Shown: in pieces, positions 41,733-50,382 of the stretch | Layout of the letters: every line of letters begins with the position of its first letter | Position numbering within the stretch: the stretch's first letter is position 1 | The notes under the pieces: generated by a model | Databases searched by the model: none | What the model saw: only the letters and a program-made list of their open reading frames with translations | What the model was told of the DNA's origin: nothing | DNA from: an uncultured Dorea sp. | GTDB lineage: Bacteria > Bacillota_A > Clostridia > Lachnospirales > Lachnospiraceae | Reading direction: 5' to 3' | DNA: 64,000 nucleotides | Assembly (NCBI GenBank): GCA_910578865.1 | Contig: CAJTRM010000015.1 | Span: forward strand, 13,059-77,058 | Position numbers and translations under genes: made by a program

Positions 41733-42857
41733 ATGAGTAACGAATTTGAAAGTTTCCAGACAGTTCCTGAGCTTACGCTGGAGCCGTTTGCGGAAGAAAA
41801 AGCAGTTGAAGTAAAAAAACAGGAACAGGTTTTTGATGACAGTATTTTGTCAGAAGAGGAAAGAAGGGTAGTGCAGGCATTTGCAGCGCAGATTGACCTG
41901 ACAAATTCTGCGGCGGTTCTGCAGTACGGTGCAGGGACGCAGAAAAAAATGGCAGATTTTTCCGAGTCGGCCCTTGAAAATGTCCGCACAAAGGATTTCG
42001 GGGAAGTGGGAGACCTTCTGTCTGATGTGGTGAAGGAACTGAAAGGGTTTGAGGAGGAAGAAAAGGGTATGTTCGGAATTTTCAGGAAGACCTCCAATAA
42101 GATTCAGTCCATGAAGATCAAATATGCAAAAGCCGAGACGAATATCAATCAGATCTGCAAAATGCTGGAGTCTCATCAGGTTCAGCTTCTCAAGGATATT
42201 GCGATCCTGGATAAAATGTATGAGCTGAATCTTACGTATTTTAAAGAGCTGTCTATGTATGTTCTGGCGGGAAAAAGAAAGCTTGAAGAGGTAAGAAGCA
42301 CAAGCCTTCCCGAACTTTTTAGAAAGGCACAGCAGACAGGGCTTGCAGAGGATGCTCAGGCAGCCAGGGATCTGGACGCCATGTGCAGCCGTTTTGAAAA
42401 GAAACTCCATGACCTGGAGCTGACAAAGACCGTATCTATGCAGACTGCCCCACAGATCCGTCTGGTTCAGGGAAATAACACCATTATGGTGGAGAAGATT
42501 CAGTCTACGATCGTTAATACGATTCCTTTATGGAAAAGTCAGATGGTGCTGGCTCTTGGAGTGGAGCACTCGGCGCAGGCTGCCGCCGCACAGCGTCAGG
42601 TGACGGATATGACCAACGAACTTCTTAAGAAAAATGCGGACAAGCTTAAGATTGCCACGATAGAGACTGCCAGAGAATCTGAGAGGGGGATCGTAGAGAT
42701 TGATACGCTGAAGCACACAAATGAAACATTGATCTCAACGCTTGATGAGGTGATGCAGATTCAGCAGGAGGGGCGCAGGAAGAGAGCTGAGGCAGAGGCT
42801 GAGATCAGGCGTCTGGAACAGGAGCTGAAAGTAAAGCTTCTTCAGGTGCAGGGATAG
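41733..42857 (+). CDS. telA: Toxic anion resistance protein TelA
   Basis: The 374-residue, mostly alpha-helical protein matches the TelA family: the conserved PQIRLVQGNNTIMVEKIQSTI and the IPLWKSQMVLAL stretch are present. The family is linked to tellurite, nisin and beta-lactam tolerance, with an unknown mechanism. It starts 15 bp after xpaC with a GGAGGG ribosome site. Confidence 0.93.
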   Translation: MSNEFESFQTVPELTLEPFAEEKAVEVKKQEQVFDDSILSEEERRVVQAFAAQIDLTNSAAVLQYGAGTQKKMADFSESALENVRTKDFGEVGDLLSDVVKELKGFEEEEKGMFGIFRKTSNKIQSMKIKYAKAETNINQICKMLESHQVQLLKDIAILDKMYELNLTYFKELSMYVLAGKRKLEEVRSTSLPELFRKAQQTGLAEDAQAARDLDAMCSRFEKKLHDLELTKTVSMQTAPQIRLVQGNNTIMVEKIQSTIVNTIPLWKSQMVLALGVEHSAQAAAAQRQVTDMTNELLKKNADKLKIATIETARESERGIVEIDTLKHTNETLISTLDEVMQIQQEGRRKRAEAEAEIRRLEQELKVKLLQVQG

Positions 42858-42867
42858 CAAAAAAACC

Positions 42868-42896
42868 TTGCATTTATAGGGAAGTGGTGCTATACT
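42868..42896 (+). promoter_or_regulatory. Promoter of the rimP-nusA-infB operon
   Basis: TTGCAT (42868-42873) and TATACT (42891-42896) are 17 bp apart, just after telA. The transcript would start near 42903 and carry a hairpin leader. Confidence 0.7.
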
Positions 42897-42922
42897 TACC
42901 TATAGTTACATAAGAATCCGGC

Positions 42923-42955
42923 AGAAGAGTGAACGAAAGTTCACTCTTCTTTGTT
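42923..42955 (+). promoter_or_regulatory. rimP leader hairpin with GAAA tetraloop (possible attenuator)
   Basis: AGAAGAGTGAAC (42923-42934) and GTTCACTCTTCT (42939-42950) form a perfect 12-bp stem closed by GAAA and followed by TTTGTT. It lies about 20 nt into the transcript. It resembles an intrinsic terminator, suggesting attenuation of the operon; a rimP-leader type motif is known in other bacteria. Confidence 0.6.
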
Positions 42956-42976
42956 GGGAAGAAAGGAAGTTTAACA

Positions 42977-43444
42977 TTGTCAAAAAGAGAAATTTATGAA
43001 CAAAAGACAGAAGAGATTCTGATCCCTATTGTGGAAGAGTACGGGTATGAGCTGGTGGACGTGGAGTATGTGAAGGAAGGCAGTACCTGGTACCTCCGTA
43101 CGTATATCGACAAGCCGGGCGGAATCAGTATTGACGACTGTGAGAAGGTGAGCCGCAGATTGTCCGATATCCTGGATGAAAAGGACTACATTGACGACAC
43201 GTACATTATGGAGGTCAGTTCTCCAGGACTTGGCAGGCCTTTAAAGAAAGAGAAAGATTTCAGGCGGAGCCTTGGCAGGGAAGTGGAAGTCAGGACTTAC
43301 CGCATGACAGATAAACGGAAAGAATTTACCGGAACCTTAAAAAGCTATGAGGAGGGTACGGTGACGATCCAGATGGAAGATGAAACCTTAAAAACCTTTG
43401 AGAAGGGCGATATAGCGCTTATTCGCCTGGCGTTTGATTTTTAG
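42977..43444 (+). CDS. rimP: Ribosome maturation factor RimP
   Basis: From a TTG at 42977 the product has 155 residues and starts with a standard RimP N-terminus (KREIYEQKTEEILIPIVEEYG). AAGGAAG lies 7 bp before this TTG. The longer ATG start at 42929 lies inside the leader hairpin and has no ribosome site. The N-terminal KH-like and C-terminal SH3-like domains are intact (VSSPGLGRPLKKEKDF). It assists 30S assembly and heads the classical operon. Confidence 0.93.
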   Translation: MSKREIYEQKTEEILIPIVEEYGYELVDVEYVKEGSTWYLRTYIDKPGGISIDDCEKVSRRLSDILDEKDYIDDTYIMEVSSPGLGRPLKKEKDFRRSLGREVEVRTYRMTDKRKEFTGTLKSYEEGTVTIQMEDETLKTFEKGDIALIRLAFDF

Positions 43445-43465
43445 ATTAACAGGAGGAGGATCATA

Positions 43466-44647
43466 ATGAACACAGAATTATTAGAGGCGTTGAATATTTT
43501 GGAGAAGGAAAAGGATATCAGCAAAGAGACTTTGCTGGAAGCAATTGAGAATTCTCTGCTGAGTGCCTGTAAGAACCATTTTGGAAAGGCAGACAACATT
43601 AAGGTGATCATGGACCGGGAAACCTGTGATTATCAGCTGCTGGCAGAAAAGACTGTGGTGGAGGACGTGGAGGATCCCCTGGAGCAGATCAGTGTGGAGG
43701 ATGCAAGAAATATTGACGGCAAATACGAAGTCGGAGACATTGTCCAGATTGCTGTCGAGTCAAAATCTTTCGGACGTATTGCGACGCAGAATGCCAAGAA
43801 TCTGATTCTGCAGAAGATCCGGGAAGAAGAGCGCAAGGTCGTATATGATCAGTATTTTGAGAAAGAAAAGGATATCGTAACCGGTATCGTACAGCGGTAT
43901 GTAGGAAGGAATGTAAGTATCAATCTCGGCAAGGCAGACGCCATGCTGACGGAAAACGAACAGGTAAAGGGAGAAGTCTTTAAACCGACAGAGCGGATCA
44001 AGCTGTATGTGGTGGAAGTAAAGAATACGACCAAAGGGCCGAAGATCCTGGTATCACGTACGCATCCGGAACTGGTGAAACGCCTCTTTGAGTCTGAGGT
44101 GACAGAGGTCAAGGAAGGCATTGTGGAGATTAAGAGCATTGCAAGAGAGGCGGGAAGCAGAAGCAAGATTGCCGTGTGGTCCAATGATCCGGATGTGGAT
44201 CCGGTAGGCGCATGTGTGGGAATGAACGGAGCGAGGGTAAATGCCATCGTCAACGAGCTTCGCGGCGAGAAGATTGACATTATCAACTGGAGTGACAATC
44301 CGGCAATTTTGATCGAGAATGCGCTGAGCCCGGCCAAGGTTATTTCCGTTATGGCAGACCCGGATGAAAAGTCGGCCAGTGTTATCGTGCCGGATTATCA
44401 GCTTTCTCTGGCGATCGGCAAGGAGGGGCAGAACGCAAGACTTGCCGCAAGGCTTACCGGCTACAAGATCGACATTAAGAGTGAGACGCAGGCCATCGAG
44501 TCCGGAGAGCTCCCGGAGAATTATATGGAACTGAGCGAAGGCGTATACGAGCAGGAAATGTATGAAGAGGGCTACGAGGAAGGCTGCGAAGAGGCATATG
44601 GTGAAGAGTACAGTGAAGACTACAGTGAAGACTACGAAGAAGAATAG
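43466..44647 (+). CDS. nusA: Transcription termination/antitermination factor NusA
   Basis: The 393-residue protein has the RNA-polymerase-binding N-terminal domain (about 1-130), an S1 domain (about 135-200) and two KH domains (about 205-345, with GACVGMNGARVNAIV and AIGKEGQNARLAARLTG). It ends in a glutamate/tyrosine-rich acidic tail (YSEDYSEDYEEE). The tail overlaps the start of ylxR and is partly encoded by a 12-bp tandem repeat. Confidence 0.97.
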   Translation: MNTELLEALNILEKEKDISKETLLEAIENSLLSACKNHFGKADNIKVIMDRETCDYQLLAEKTVVEDVEDPLEQISVEDARNIDGKYEVGDIVQIAVESKSFGRIATQNAKNLILQKIREEERKVVYDQYFEKEKDIVTGIVQRYVGRNVSINLGKADAMLTENEQVKGEVFKPTERIKLYVVEVKNTTKGPKILVSRTHPELVKRLFESEVTEVKEGIVEIKSIAREAGSRSKIAVWSNDPDVDPVGACVGMNGARVNAIVNELRGEKIDIINWSDNPAILIENALSPAKVISVMADPDEKSASVIVPDYQLSLAIGKEGQNARLAARLTGYKIDIKSETQAIESGELPENYMELSEGVYEQEMYEEGYEEGCEEAYGEEYSEDYSEDYEEE

Positions 44648-44912
44648 AAAAGCGCCAGTGCGCCAGTGTGTAGGCTGTCAGGAAATGAAAAATAAAAAAG
44701 AGATGATCCGGGTCATCCGCACGGCAGACAATGAGTTTTTGCTGGATGCCACAGGGAAAAAGAACGGAAGGGGCGCTTACATCTGTCCGGATAAAGAGTG
44801 TCTGTCCAAAGCAATCAGGAATAAAGGCCTTGAACGTTCTTTTAAGCAGGCAATTCCGCAGGAGGTCTATGACACACTGGAAAAGGAGATGAAAGAGATT
44901 GGGTCAGAGTAA
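44598..44912 (+). CDS. ylxR: YlxR (DUF448) RNA-binding protein
   Basis: This YlxR-family protein has the conserved PVRQCVGCQEMKNKKEMIR and GRGAYICPDKECL with four cysteines. The start is uncertain. The ATG at 44598 has GAAGAGG very close upstream, and GTG codons at 44601, 44613 or 44625 are alternatives. All lie inside the end of nusA, so a lysine/threonine-rich N-terminal tail is encoded in a second frame. The family modulates RNA/ribosome function between nusA and infB. Confidence 0.85.
   Translation: MVKSTVKTTVKTTKKNRKAPVRQCVGCQEMKNKKEMIRVIRTADNEFLLDATGKKNGRGAYICPDKECLSKAIRNKGLERSFKQAIPQEVYDTLEKEMKEIGSE
44609..44632 (+). repeat. 12-bp tandem repeat in the nusA/ylxR overlap
   Basis: TACAGTGAAGAC occurs twice in tandem (44609-44620 and 44621-44632). 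It is read as YSED-YSED in nusA and as a Thr/Val/Lys repeat in ylxR. Confidence 0.85.
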
Positions 44913-45213
44913 AGTTTTGTCACTTATCAGCCTGGCTACAAAAGCGGGGAAGGTTGCAAGCGGCGAGTTCTGCACAGAAAAAGAAATAAAATCGGGGAAT
45001 GCCTCGCTGGTAATGGTAGCGGGAGATGCATCAGATAACACGAAGAAAAGGTTTCAGAATATGTGTGACTTTTACAAAGTGCCGATCTGTTTTTATAAAG
45101 ATAAAGATACTCTGGGGCATGCAATGGGAAAGGAGTTCCGTGCATCCCTTGCAGTATTGGATGAGGGGTTTGCAAAGGGAATCAGGAAACACATTGACAC
45201 AGAAGATAACTAG
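44899..45213 (+). CDS. rplGA: L7Ae-family ribosome-associated protein YlxQ
   Basis: The 104-residue protein belongs to the L7Ae/L30e/S12e/Gadd45 fold and is known as YlxQ. The start is a TTG at 44899, 8 bp after AAGGAGAT, overlapping the ylxR stop by 14 bp. Visible features are LSLISLATKAGKVASGE and LVMVAGDASDNTKKRF. Members bind kink-turn RNA. It lies in its standard place between ylxR and infB. Confidence 0.93.
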   Translation: MGQSKVLSLISLATKAGKVASGEFCTEKEIKSGNASLVMVAGDASDNTKKRFQNMCDFYKVPICFYKDKDTLGHAMGKEFRASLAVLDEGFAKGIRKHIDTEDN

Positions 45214-45236
45214 GCTGCATAAAGGAGGTAGTGTAT

Positions 45237-48050
45237 ATGGCAAAAATAAAGATCTATGAGTTGGCGAAGGAACTGAACATTCAGAGTAAAGAAGTGATTG
45301 AGTTCCTGAAAGCCAGAAGTATAGAAGTAAAAAATCATATGAGTGTACTCGAAGAAGGGGACGCGGGGCAGGTTCGGAAAATGTTTTCCAGATCAGGAAG
45401 CGGTTCACCGGCCAGGCAGGAAGCCCCGGCCGGCGGGGCAGCACCTCAGAATCAGGAGGAGCAGGCAGGCAGGCCGGTATCCCAGAAGCCGGCGGGAGAA
45501 GCTGAGAAACCCGCAGAGGCGCCTAAGAAAAAGAATATCGTGCATGTGTTCCGTCCTCAGAATACGCAGAACGGTGCAAAACAGGGCAGACGTCAGGGAG
45601 GAAAGTCCGCAATGCCGCAGGGGCGTCCCATGCAGGTAAATAACGGGCGTCCGGCGAAGGGACAGATGAACCAGCAGGCGGCAAAGGCTGCACAGCCGGA
45701 AAAACCCGCAGTGAAACCGGCAGAAAAACCAGTAGAAAAGCCGGTGGAAAGGCCGGTATCAAAATCAATGTCAAAGCCGGCAGAAAAACCGATGGAAAAG
45801 CCATCGGAAAGGCCGGCAGCAAAGGCGGTTCAAAAGCCTCAGGCAAGACCGGCAGAGAGGCCTTTGTCCCAGGCGGGAGTACAGGCGCAGCACGGAGGTG
45901 AGAGGCGTCCGGCACAGGATCGTCCGGACAGAGATCACCGTCCGTCAGGCATGCGTTCCGGAAGGCCTAACGGTGACAGAAATGACAGAAACGATAGAAA
46001 TGACAGAAACGACAGGAGAGACGGCAGGCCGCAGGGAGACCGTCCGGACAGAGACAGGAGGCCGTTCGGAGACCGGAATGACAGACCGGGCGGAGACCGA
46101 AGAAATGACAGAAGAACGAATTCTTCCAGTATCCCGGCTCCAGAGACACCGGCACAGAAGCCTCAGCGCAGCAATAAAGGCAAGGGCAAGGAAGATCATA
46201 AGAAGAAGGATTACCGCCATGAGGAAGAGGAGCGGCTGCCAAAGGGTAAAAAGCAGATGCATAAGCCGCAGCCTAAGGAGCAGAAGCAGCAGGAAGAGAT
46301 CAAGTCAATTATAATTCCTGAAGTTCTTACAATCAAAGAACTGGCAGATAAGATGAAGATCGTCCCTTCTGTGATTGTGAAAAAGCTTTTCCTGCAGGGA
46401 AAAATCGTGACCGTAAACCAGGAGATCAATTATGAGACGGCAGAGGAAATTGCTCTGGAGTTTGAGATCCTCTGTGAAAAAGAAGAGGTCGTGGATGTGA
46501 TAGAGGAACTTCTGAAGGAAGAGGAAGAGGACGAAAAGAAGATGAAGAAGCGTCCTCCGGTAGTCTGTGTTATGGGTCATGTAGACCATGGAAAGACTTC
46601 TCTTCTGGATGCCATCCGCGATACCAATGTGATCAGCGGAGAAGCAGGCGGGATTACACAGCACATCGGCGCTTATGTTGTAGATGTGAACGGAGAAAAG
46701 ATCACGTTCCTTGATACACCGGGACATGAGGCGTTCACGGCTATGCGTATGCGCGGTGCAAGCTCTACAGACATTGCGATCCTTGTAGTAGCGGCGGATG
46801 ACGGTGTGATGCCGCAGACCGTGGAGGCGATCAATCATGCAAAGGCGGCGGGAGTTGAGATTATCGTAGCCGTCAATAAGATCGATAAACCGAGCGCCAA
46901 CGTTGAGCGTGTGAAACAGGAACTGACAGAGTACGAACTGATCGCAGAGGATTGGGGAGGAAGTACTGTTTTCGTTCCGGTATCTGCAAAGACCGGAGAG
47001 GGTCTTGAGGAGCTGATGGAAATGATCCTGCTCACCTCAGAGGTTCTTGAACTGAAGGCAAATGCCAACAGACGTGCAAGAGGTCTTGTACTGGAGGCGC
47101 AGCTGGATAAGGGAAGAGGACCGGTTGCTACCGTCCTTGTGCAGAAAGGTACCCTTCGTGTGGGAGATGCTATAGCGGCAGGTTCTGCACACGGCAAGGT
47201 CAGAGCTATGATGGATGATAAGGGAAGGCGTGTGAAAGAAGCAGGGCCTTCTGTGCCGGTAGAGATCCTGGGACTTAACGATGTACCAAATGCAGGCGAA
47301 GTATTTGTAGGCTGTGCCAACGACAAGGAAGCAAGAAATTTTGCAGAGACCTTTATTTCCCAGAGCAAGGTGAAGCTTCTGGAAGATACAAAATCCAAAC
47401 TGTCGCTGGATGATCTGTTTACTCAGATCAAGGAGGGCAACTTAAAGGAGCTTGGCATTGTTGTAAAAGCAGATGTACAGGGATCAGTAGAGGCCATTAA
47501 GCAGAGCCTTCTGAAGCTGTCCAACGATGAAGTAGTCGTTAAGATCATTCACGGCGGCGTCGGTGCAGTCAACGAATCGGATGTCAGCCTTGCATCTGCG
47601 TCCAATGCGATCATTATCGGATTCAATGTGCGCCCGGATGCAACTGCAAAGGAAACGGCGGACCGTGAGGGCGTCGATATCAGGCTTTACCGTGTCATCT
47701 ACAATGCCATCGAGGATGTGGAGGCAGCCATGAAAGGAATGCTGGATCCGGTCTTCGAGGAGAAAGTACTCGGGCACGCAGAAGTGCGCCAGACATTTAA
47801 GGCATCCGGTGTCGGTACGATTGCAGGCTCTTACGTACTTGACGGGACATTTGAAAGAGACTGTTCTGTCCGTATCACAAGGGACGGTATTGTAATCTAT
47901 GAAGGAGCGCTTGAATCACTGAGGCGTTTCAAAGACGATGTCAAGGAAGTCAGGGCAGGATATGAGTGTGGGTTTGTATTTGCAAACTTTAACGATGTCA
48001 AGGAAGGAGACCAGGTAGAGGCATTTAAGATGGTCGAGATCCCGAGGTAA
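45237..48050 (+). CDS. infB: Translation initiation factor IF-2
   Basis: The 937-residue GTPase has an N-terminal IF2N domain, a very long low-complexity linker (about residues 60-350), a second IF2N domain (about 360-410) and the G domain from about residue 447 (GHVDHGKTSLLDAI, DTPGHE, NKID), followed by domains II-IV. The linker has two compositional parts: Lys/Pro/Glu repeats like EKPVEKPVERP and Arg/Asp/Gly repeats like RNDRNDRNDRNDRR. The ATG at 45237 has AAGGAGGT upstream. Confidence 0.97.
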   Translation: MAKIKIYELAKELNIQSKEVIEFLKARSIEVKNHMSVLEEGDAGQVRKMFSRSGSGSPARQEAPAGGAAPQNQEEQAGRPVSQKPAGEAEKPAEAPKKKNIVHVFRPQNTQNGAKQGRRQGGKSAMPQGRPMQVNNGRPAKGQMNQQAAKAAQPEKPAVKPAEKPVEKPVERPVSKSMSKPAEKPMEKPSERPAAKAVQKPQARPAERPLSQAGVQAQHGGERRPAQDRPDRDHRPSGMRSGRPNGDRNDRNDRNDRNDRRDGRPQGDRPDRDRRPFGDRNDRPGGDRRNDRRTNSSSIPAPETPAQKPQRSNKGKGKEDHKKKDYRHEEEERLPKGKKQMHKPQPKEQKQQEEIKSIIIPEVLTIKELADKMKIVPSVIVKKLFLQGKIVTVNQEINYETAEEIALEFEILCEKEEVVDVIEELLKEEEEDEKKMKKRPPVVCVMGHVDHGKTSLLDAIRDTNVISGEAGGITQHIGAYVVDVNGEKITFLDTPGHEAFTAMRMRGASSTDIAILVVAADDGVMPQTVEAINHAKAAGVEIIVAVNKIDKPSANVERVKQELTEYELIAEDWGGSTVFVPVSAKTGEGLEELMEMILLTSEVLELKANANRRARGLVLEAQLDKGRGPVATVLVQKGTLRVGDAIAAGSAHGKVRAMMDDKGRRVKEAGPSVPVEILGLNDVPNAGEVFVGCANDKEARNFAETFISQSKVKLLEDTKSKLSLDDLFTQIKEGNLKELGIVVKADVQGSVEAIKQSLLKLSNDEVVVKIIHGGVGAVNESDVSLASASNAIIIGFNVRPDATAKETADREGVDIRLYRVIYNAIEDVEAAMKGMLDPVFEEKVLGHAEVRQTFKASGVGTIAGSYVLDGTFERDCSVRITRDGIVIYEGALESLRRFKDDVKEVRAGYECGFVFANFNDVKEGDQVEAFKMVEIPR
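45700..46110 (+). repeat. Low-complexity tandem repeats in infB
   Basis: Degenerate GARCCGGYRGAAAAR-type units encode KP(A/V)EKP repeats (about 45700-45870). GACAGAAAYGA-type units encode RND repeats (about 45970-46110). They lie in frame inside infB, and unit number is likely to vary between strains. Confidence 0.75.
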
Positions 48051-48094
48051 GAGTTTAAAAGGCCTTATCCTGACATAAAAGAAAGGAAGATAAT

Positions 48095-48478
48095 TTGAAA
48101 AAACGTAGTATAAAGAATACAAGGGTAAATACAGAGGTTCAGCGGGAGTTAAGCGGTATTATCCGGGGAGGCATCAAGGATCCCCGGGTTGCCCCGTGGA
48201 CATCCGTGGTTGCAGCGGAGGTTGCCCCGGACCTTAAGACCTGTAAGGCGTACATCAGTGTCCTTGGAACCGAGGAGGAACAAAGAGATACACTTGCAGG
48301 CCTCCAGAGTGCAGAAGGGTATATCCGCCGTGAACTGGCGCGTACCCTGAACATGCGTAATACGCCGCAGATCCGTTTTATATTGGATCAGTCCATAGAA
48401 TATGGTGTCAATATGTCTAAAAAGATTGATGAAGTAACCAGAGGGATGACAGTGGAAGGTGATGACGATGCTGAATAG
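48095..48478 (+). CDS. rbfA: Ribosome-binding factor A
   Basis: The 127-residue KH-fold 30S assembly factor starts with TTG at 48095, after AAAGGAAG. It contains KNTRVNTEVQRELSGIIRGGIKDPRV and the late FILDQSIEYGVNMSKKIDEV, as in other RbfA proteins. It overlaps the next gene. Confidence 0.95.
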   Translation: MKKRSIKNTRVNTEVQRELSGIIRGGIKDPRVAPWTSVVAAEVAPDLKTCKAYISVLGTEEEQRDTLAGLQSAEGYIRRELARTLNMRNTPQIRFILDQSIEYGVNMSKKIDEVTRGMTVEGDDDAE

Positions 48479-49421
48479 AATTCTTGCACAGGCAGAGGAA
48501 ATAGCCATCGGCGGACACGTAAGGCCGGATGGGGACTGTACAGGTTCATGTATGGGGATGTATCAGTATATCAGAGAGAATTATCCGGAAAAGACGGTTC
48601 ATGTTTATCTGGAGGATATTCCTGAATCGTACCGGTTTATCAAGGCTGCAGAAGATATCAGGCATGAGATTCCCGGAGGCAGGGCATATGATCTTTTTAT
48701 ATGCCTTGACTGCGGGGACAAAGAGCGCCTTGGATTTTCAGCCCCCCTTTTCGGGCAGGCAAAGCGCACATTTTGTATTGACCATCATATCAGCAATCAG
48801 AGCTTTGCGGATGAGAATTATATTGTCCCGGATGCCAGTTCTACTTCGGAGCTTGTCTATCAGCTGCTTGACAAGGCTAAGATCAGTAAAGAGGTGGCTG
48901 AGGCGTTATATCTTGGAATTATCCATGATACCGGGGTGTTCCAGTATTCCTGCACGGCTCCGTCAACGATGAGGGCGGCTGCTGATCTGATGGAGAAGGG
49001 CGTGGATACGTCTGCGTTGATCCAGGACACTTACTATGAGAAGACTTATGCCCAGAACCAGGTGCTGGGCCGTGCGCTGCTCGAGAGTATTCTGTTTATG
49101 GATAAGAAATGCATTGCAGTGTACATAAAGCAGCGGGATATGGAATTCTATGGAGTAACACCGAAGGACCTGGACGGGATTGTAAGCCATCTTCGCAATA
49201 CGAAGGGGGTAGAAGTTGCTGTTTTCATGTATGAGACGAAACCGAGTGAATATAAAGTAAGCCTGCGTTCCACCCGGAATGTGGATGTCAGTGTGATCGC
49301 ACAGTATTTCGGGGGTGGAGGTCATAAAAAGGCCGCCGGTTTTACAATGACAGGGCAGCCGCTGGACGTGCTGAATAATCTGTCTGTGCAGATCGCCCAC
49401 CAGTTGGGGGAAGAGGTATGA
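48468..49421 (+). CDS. nrnA: DHH-family oligoribonuclease / pAp phosphatase
   Basis: The 317-residue NrnA enzyme degrades short RNAs and 3'-phosphoadenosine 5'-phosphate. It has the DHH-superfamily motifs HVRPDGDCTGS, LDCGD, IDHHISN and the C-terminal DHHA1 motif GGGGHKKAAGF. Starts at GTG 48459, ATG 48462 or ATG 48468 are possible. I choose 48468 for its spacing from GGAAGG. It overlaps rbfA by 11 bp and truB by 4 bp. Confidence 0.94.
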   Translation: MLNRILAQAEEIAIGGHVRPDGDCTGSCMGMYQYIRENYPEKTVHVYLEDIPESYRFIKAAEDIRHEIPGGRAYDLFICLDCGDKERLGFSAPLFGQAKRTFCIDHHISNQSFADENYIVPDASSTSELVYQLLDKAKISKEVAEALYLGIIHDTGVFQYSCTAPSTMRAAADLMEKGVDTSALIQDTYYEKTYAQNQVLGRALLESILFMDKKCIAVYIKQRDMEFYGVTPKDLDGIVSHLRNTKGVEVAVFMYETKPSEYKVSLRSTRNVDVSVIAQYFGGGGHKKAAGFTMTGQPLDVLNNLSVQIAHQLGEEV

Positions 49422-50368
49422 TACACGGTATTATCAACGTATATAAGGAAAAGGGTTTTACTTCTCACGATGTGGTGGCAAAGCTGAGGGGAATCACAGG
49501 ACAGCGGAAGATCGGCCATACCGGGACTTTGGATCCGGATGCAGAAGGAGTTTTGCCGGTGTGCCTCGGCAGAGGGACTAAGGTGTGCGGCCTTTTGACG
49601 GAAAAGAATAAGGAGTATGAGGCTGTGCTTCTTCTGGGCATTGAGACAGATACCCAGGATATTACAGGATCTGTGCTTCATAATAGGAGCACGGAGGGAC
49701 TCACAGAGAGCAGGGTGCGGGAGGCGATCCGGTCATTTGAAGGGGATTATGACCAGATACCGCCGATGTACTCAGCCTTGAAGGTGGGCGGAAAAAAACT
49801 CTGTGACCTTGCCAGGGAAGGGAAAACGGTAGAACGTAAATCCAGGAGGATCCGTATTTTTGAGATTGAGATACTGGAATTATCGATTCCAAGGGTACGG
49901 ATACGTGTCAGCTGTTCCAAAGGAACCTATATCCGTACTTTGTGCCATGATATCGGACAGAAGCTTTCCTGCGGAGGATGCATGGAGGAATTGATCCGTA
50001 CAAAGTCAGGGCAGTTTGAGCTTGGGGAGGCATATACCCTGAAACAGATTGAAGCTTTTCGGGATGCCGGGACTCTGGATGAGATTGTACTTCCGGTTGA
50101 TCAGATGTTTCCGGATTATGCCGGGATGGCGGTGAAACCGCAGTATGAGAAGCTGGCATACAATGGGAACCCTTTTCCTGTTAAGGCCCTTGAGAGACTG
50201 TGCCGCCAGGACGGTCAGAACAGCCGGCCGTCTGCCTCCGGACCGGATGCAGCAGCTGTTGTGCGGGTGTATGACGGAAGAGGCCGGTTTATCGGATTGT
50301 ACCGATACAGGAAAGAAAAAAAAGATTATACAATCGAAAAAATGTTTTTTGACAAAGAAGATTTATAA
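49418..50368 (+). CDS. truB: tRNA pseudouridine-55 synthase
   Basis: The 316-residue enzyme makes pseudouridine 55 in the T-loop of tRNA. The catalytic aspartate D39 lies in HTGTLDPDAEGVLPV, followed by KEYEAVLLLG, YSALKVGGKK and SKGTYIRTL. Its ATG overlaps the nrnA stop (ATGA). A C-terminal extension (about 220-316) corresponds to the PUA-like region. Confidence 0.96.
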   Translation: MIHGIINVYKEKGFTSHDVVAKLRGITGQRKIGHTGTLDPDAEGVLPVCLGRGTKVCGLLTEKNKEYEAVLLLGIETDTQDITGSVLHNRSTEGLTESRVREAIRSFEGDYDQIPPMYSALKVGGKKLCDLAREGKTVERKSRRIRIFEIEILELSIPRVRIRVSCSKGTYIRTLCHDIGQKLSCGGCMEELIRTKSGQFELGEAYTLKQIEAFRDAGTLDEIVLPVDQMFPDYAGMAVKPQYEKLAYNGNPFPVKALERLCRQDGQNSRPSASGPDAAAVVRVYDGRGRFIGLYRYRKEKKDYTIEKMFFDKEDL

Positions 50369-50382
50369 TGAGAGGAATTAGA

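Noticed and set aside
45700..46110. Repeated units in infB as a possible CRISPR array
   Set aside because: Repeats are short, degenerate, in frame and lack unique spacers of constant length; no cas genes are present.
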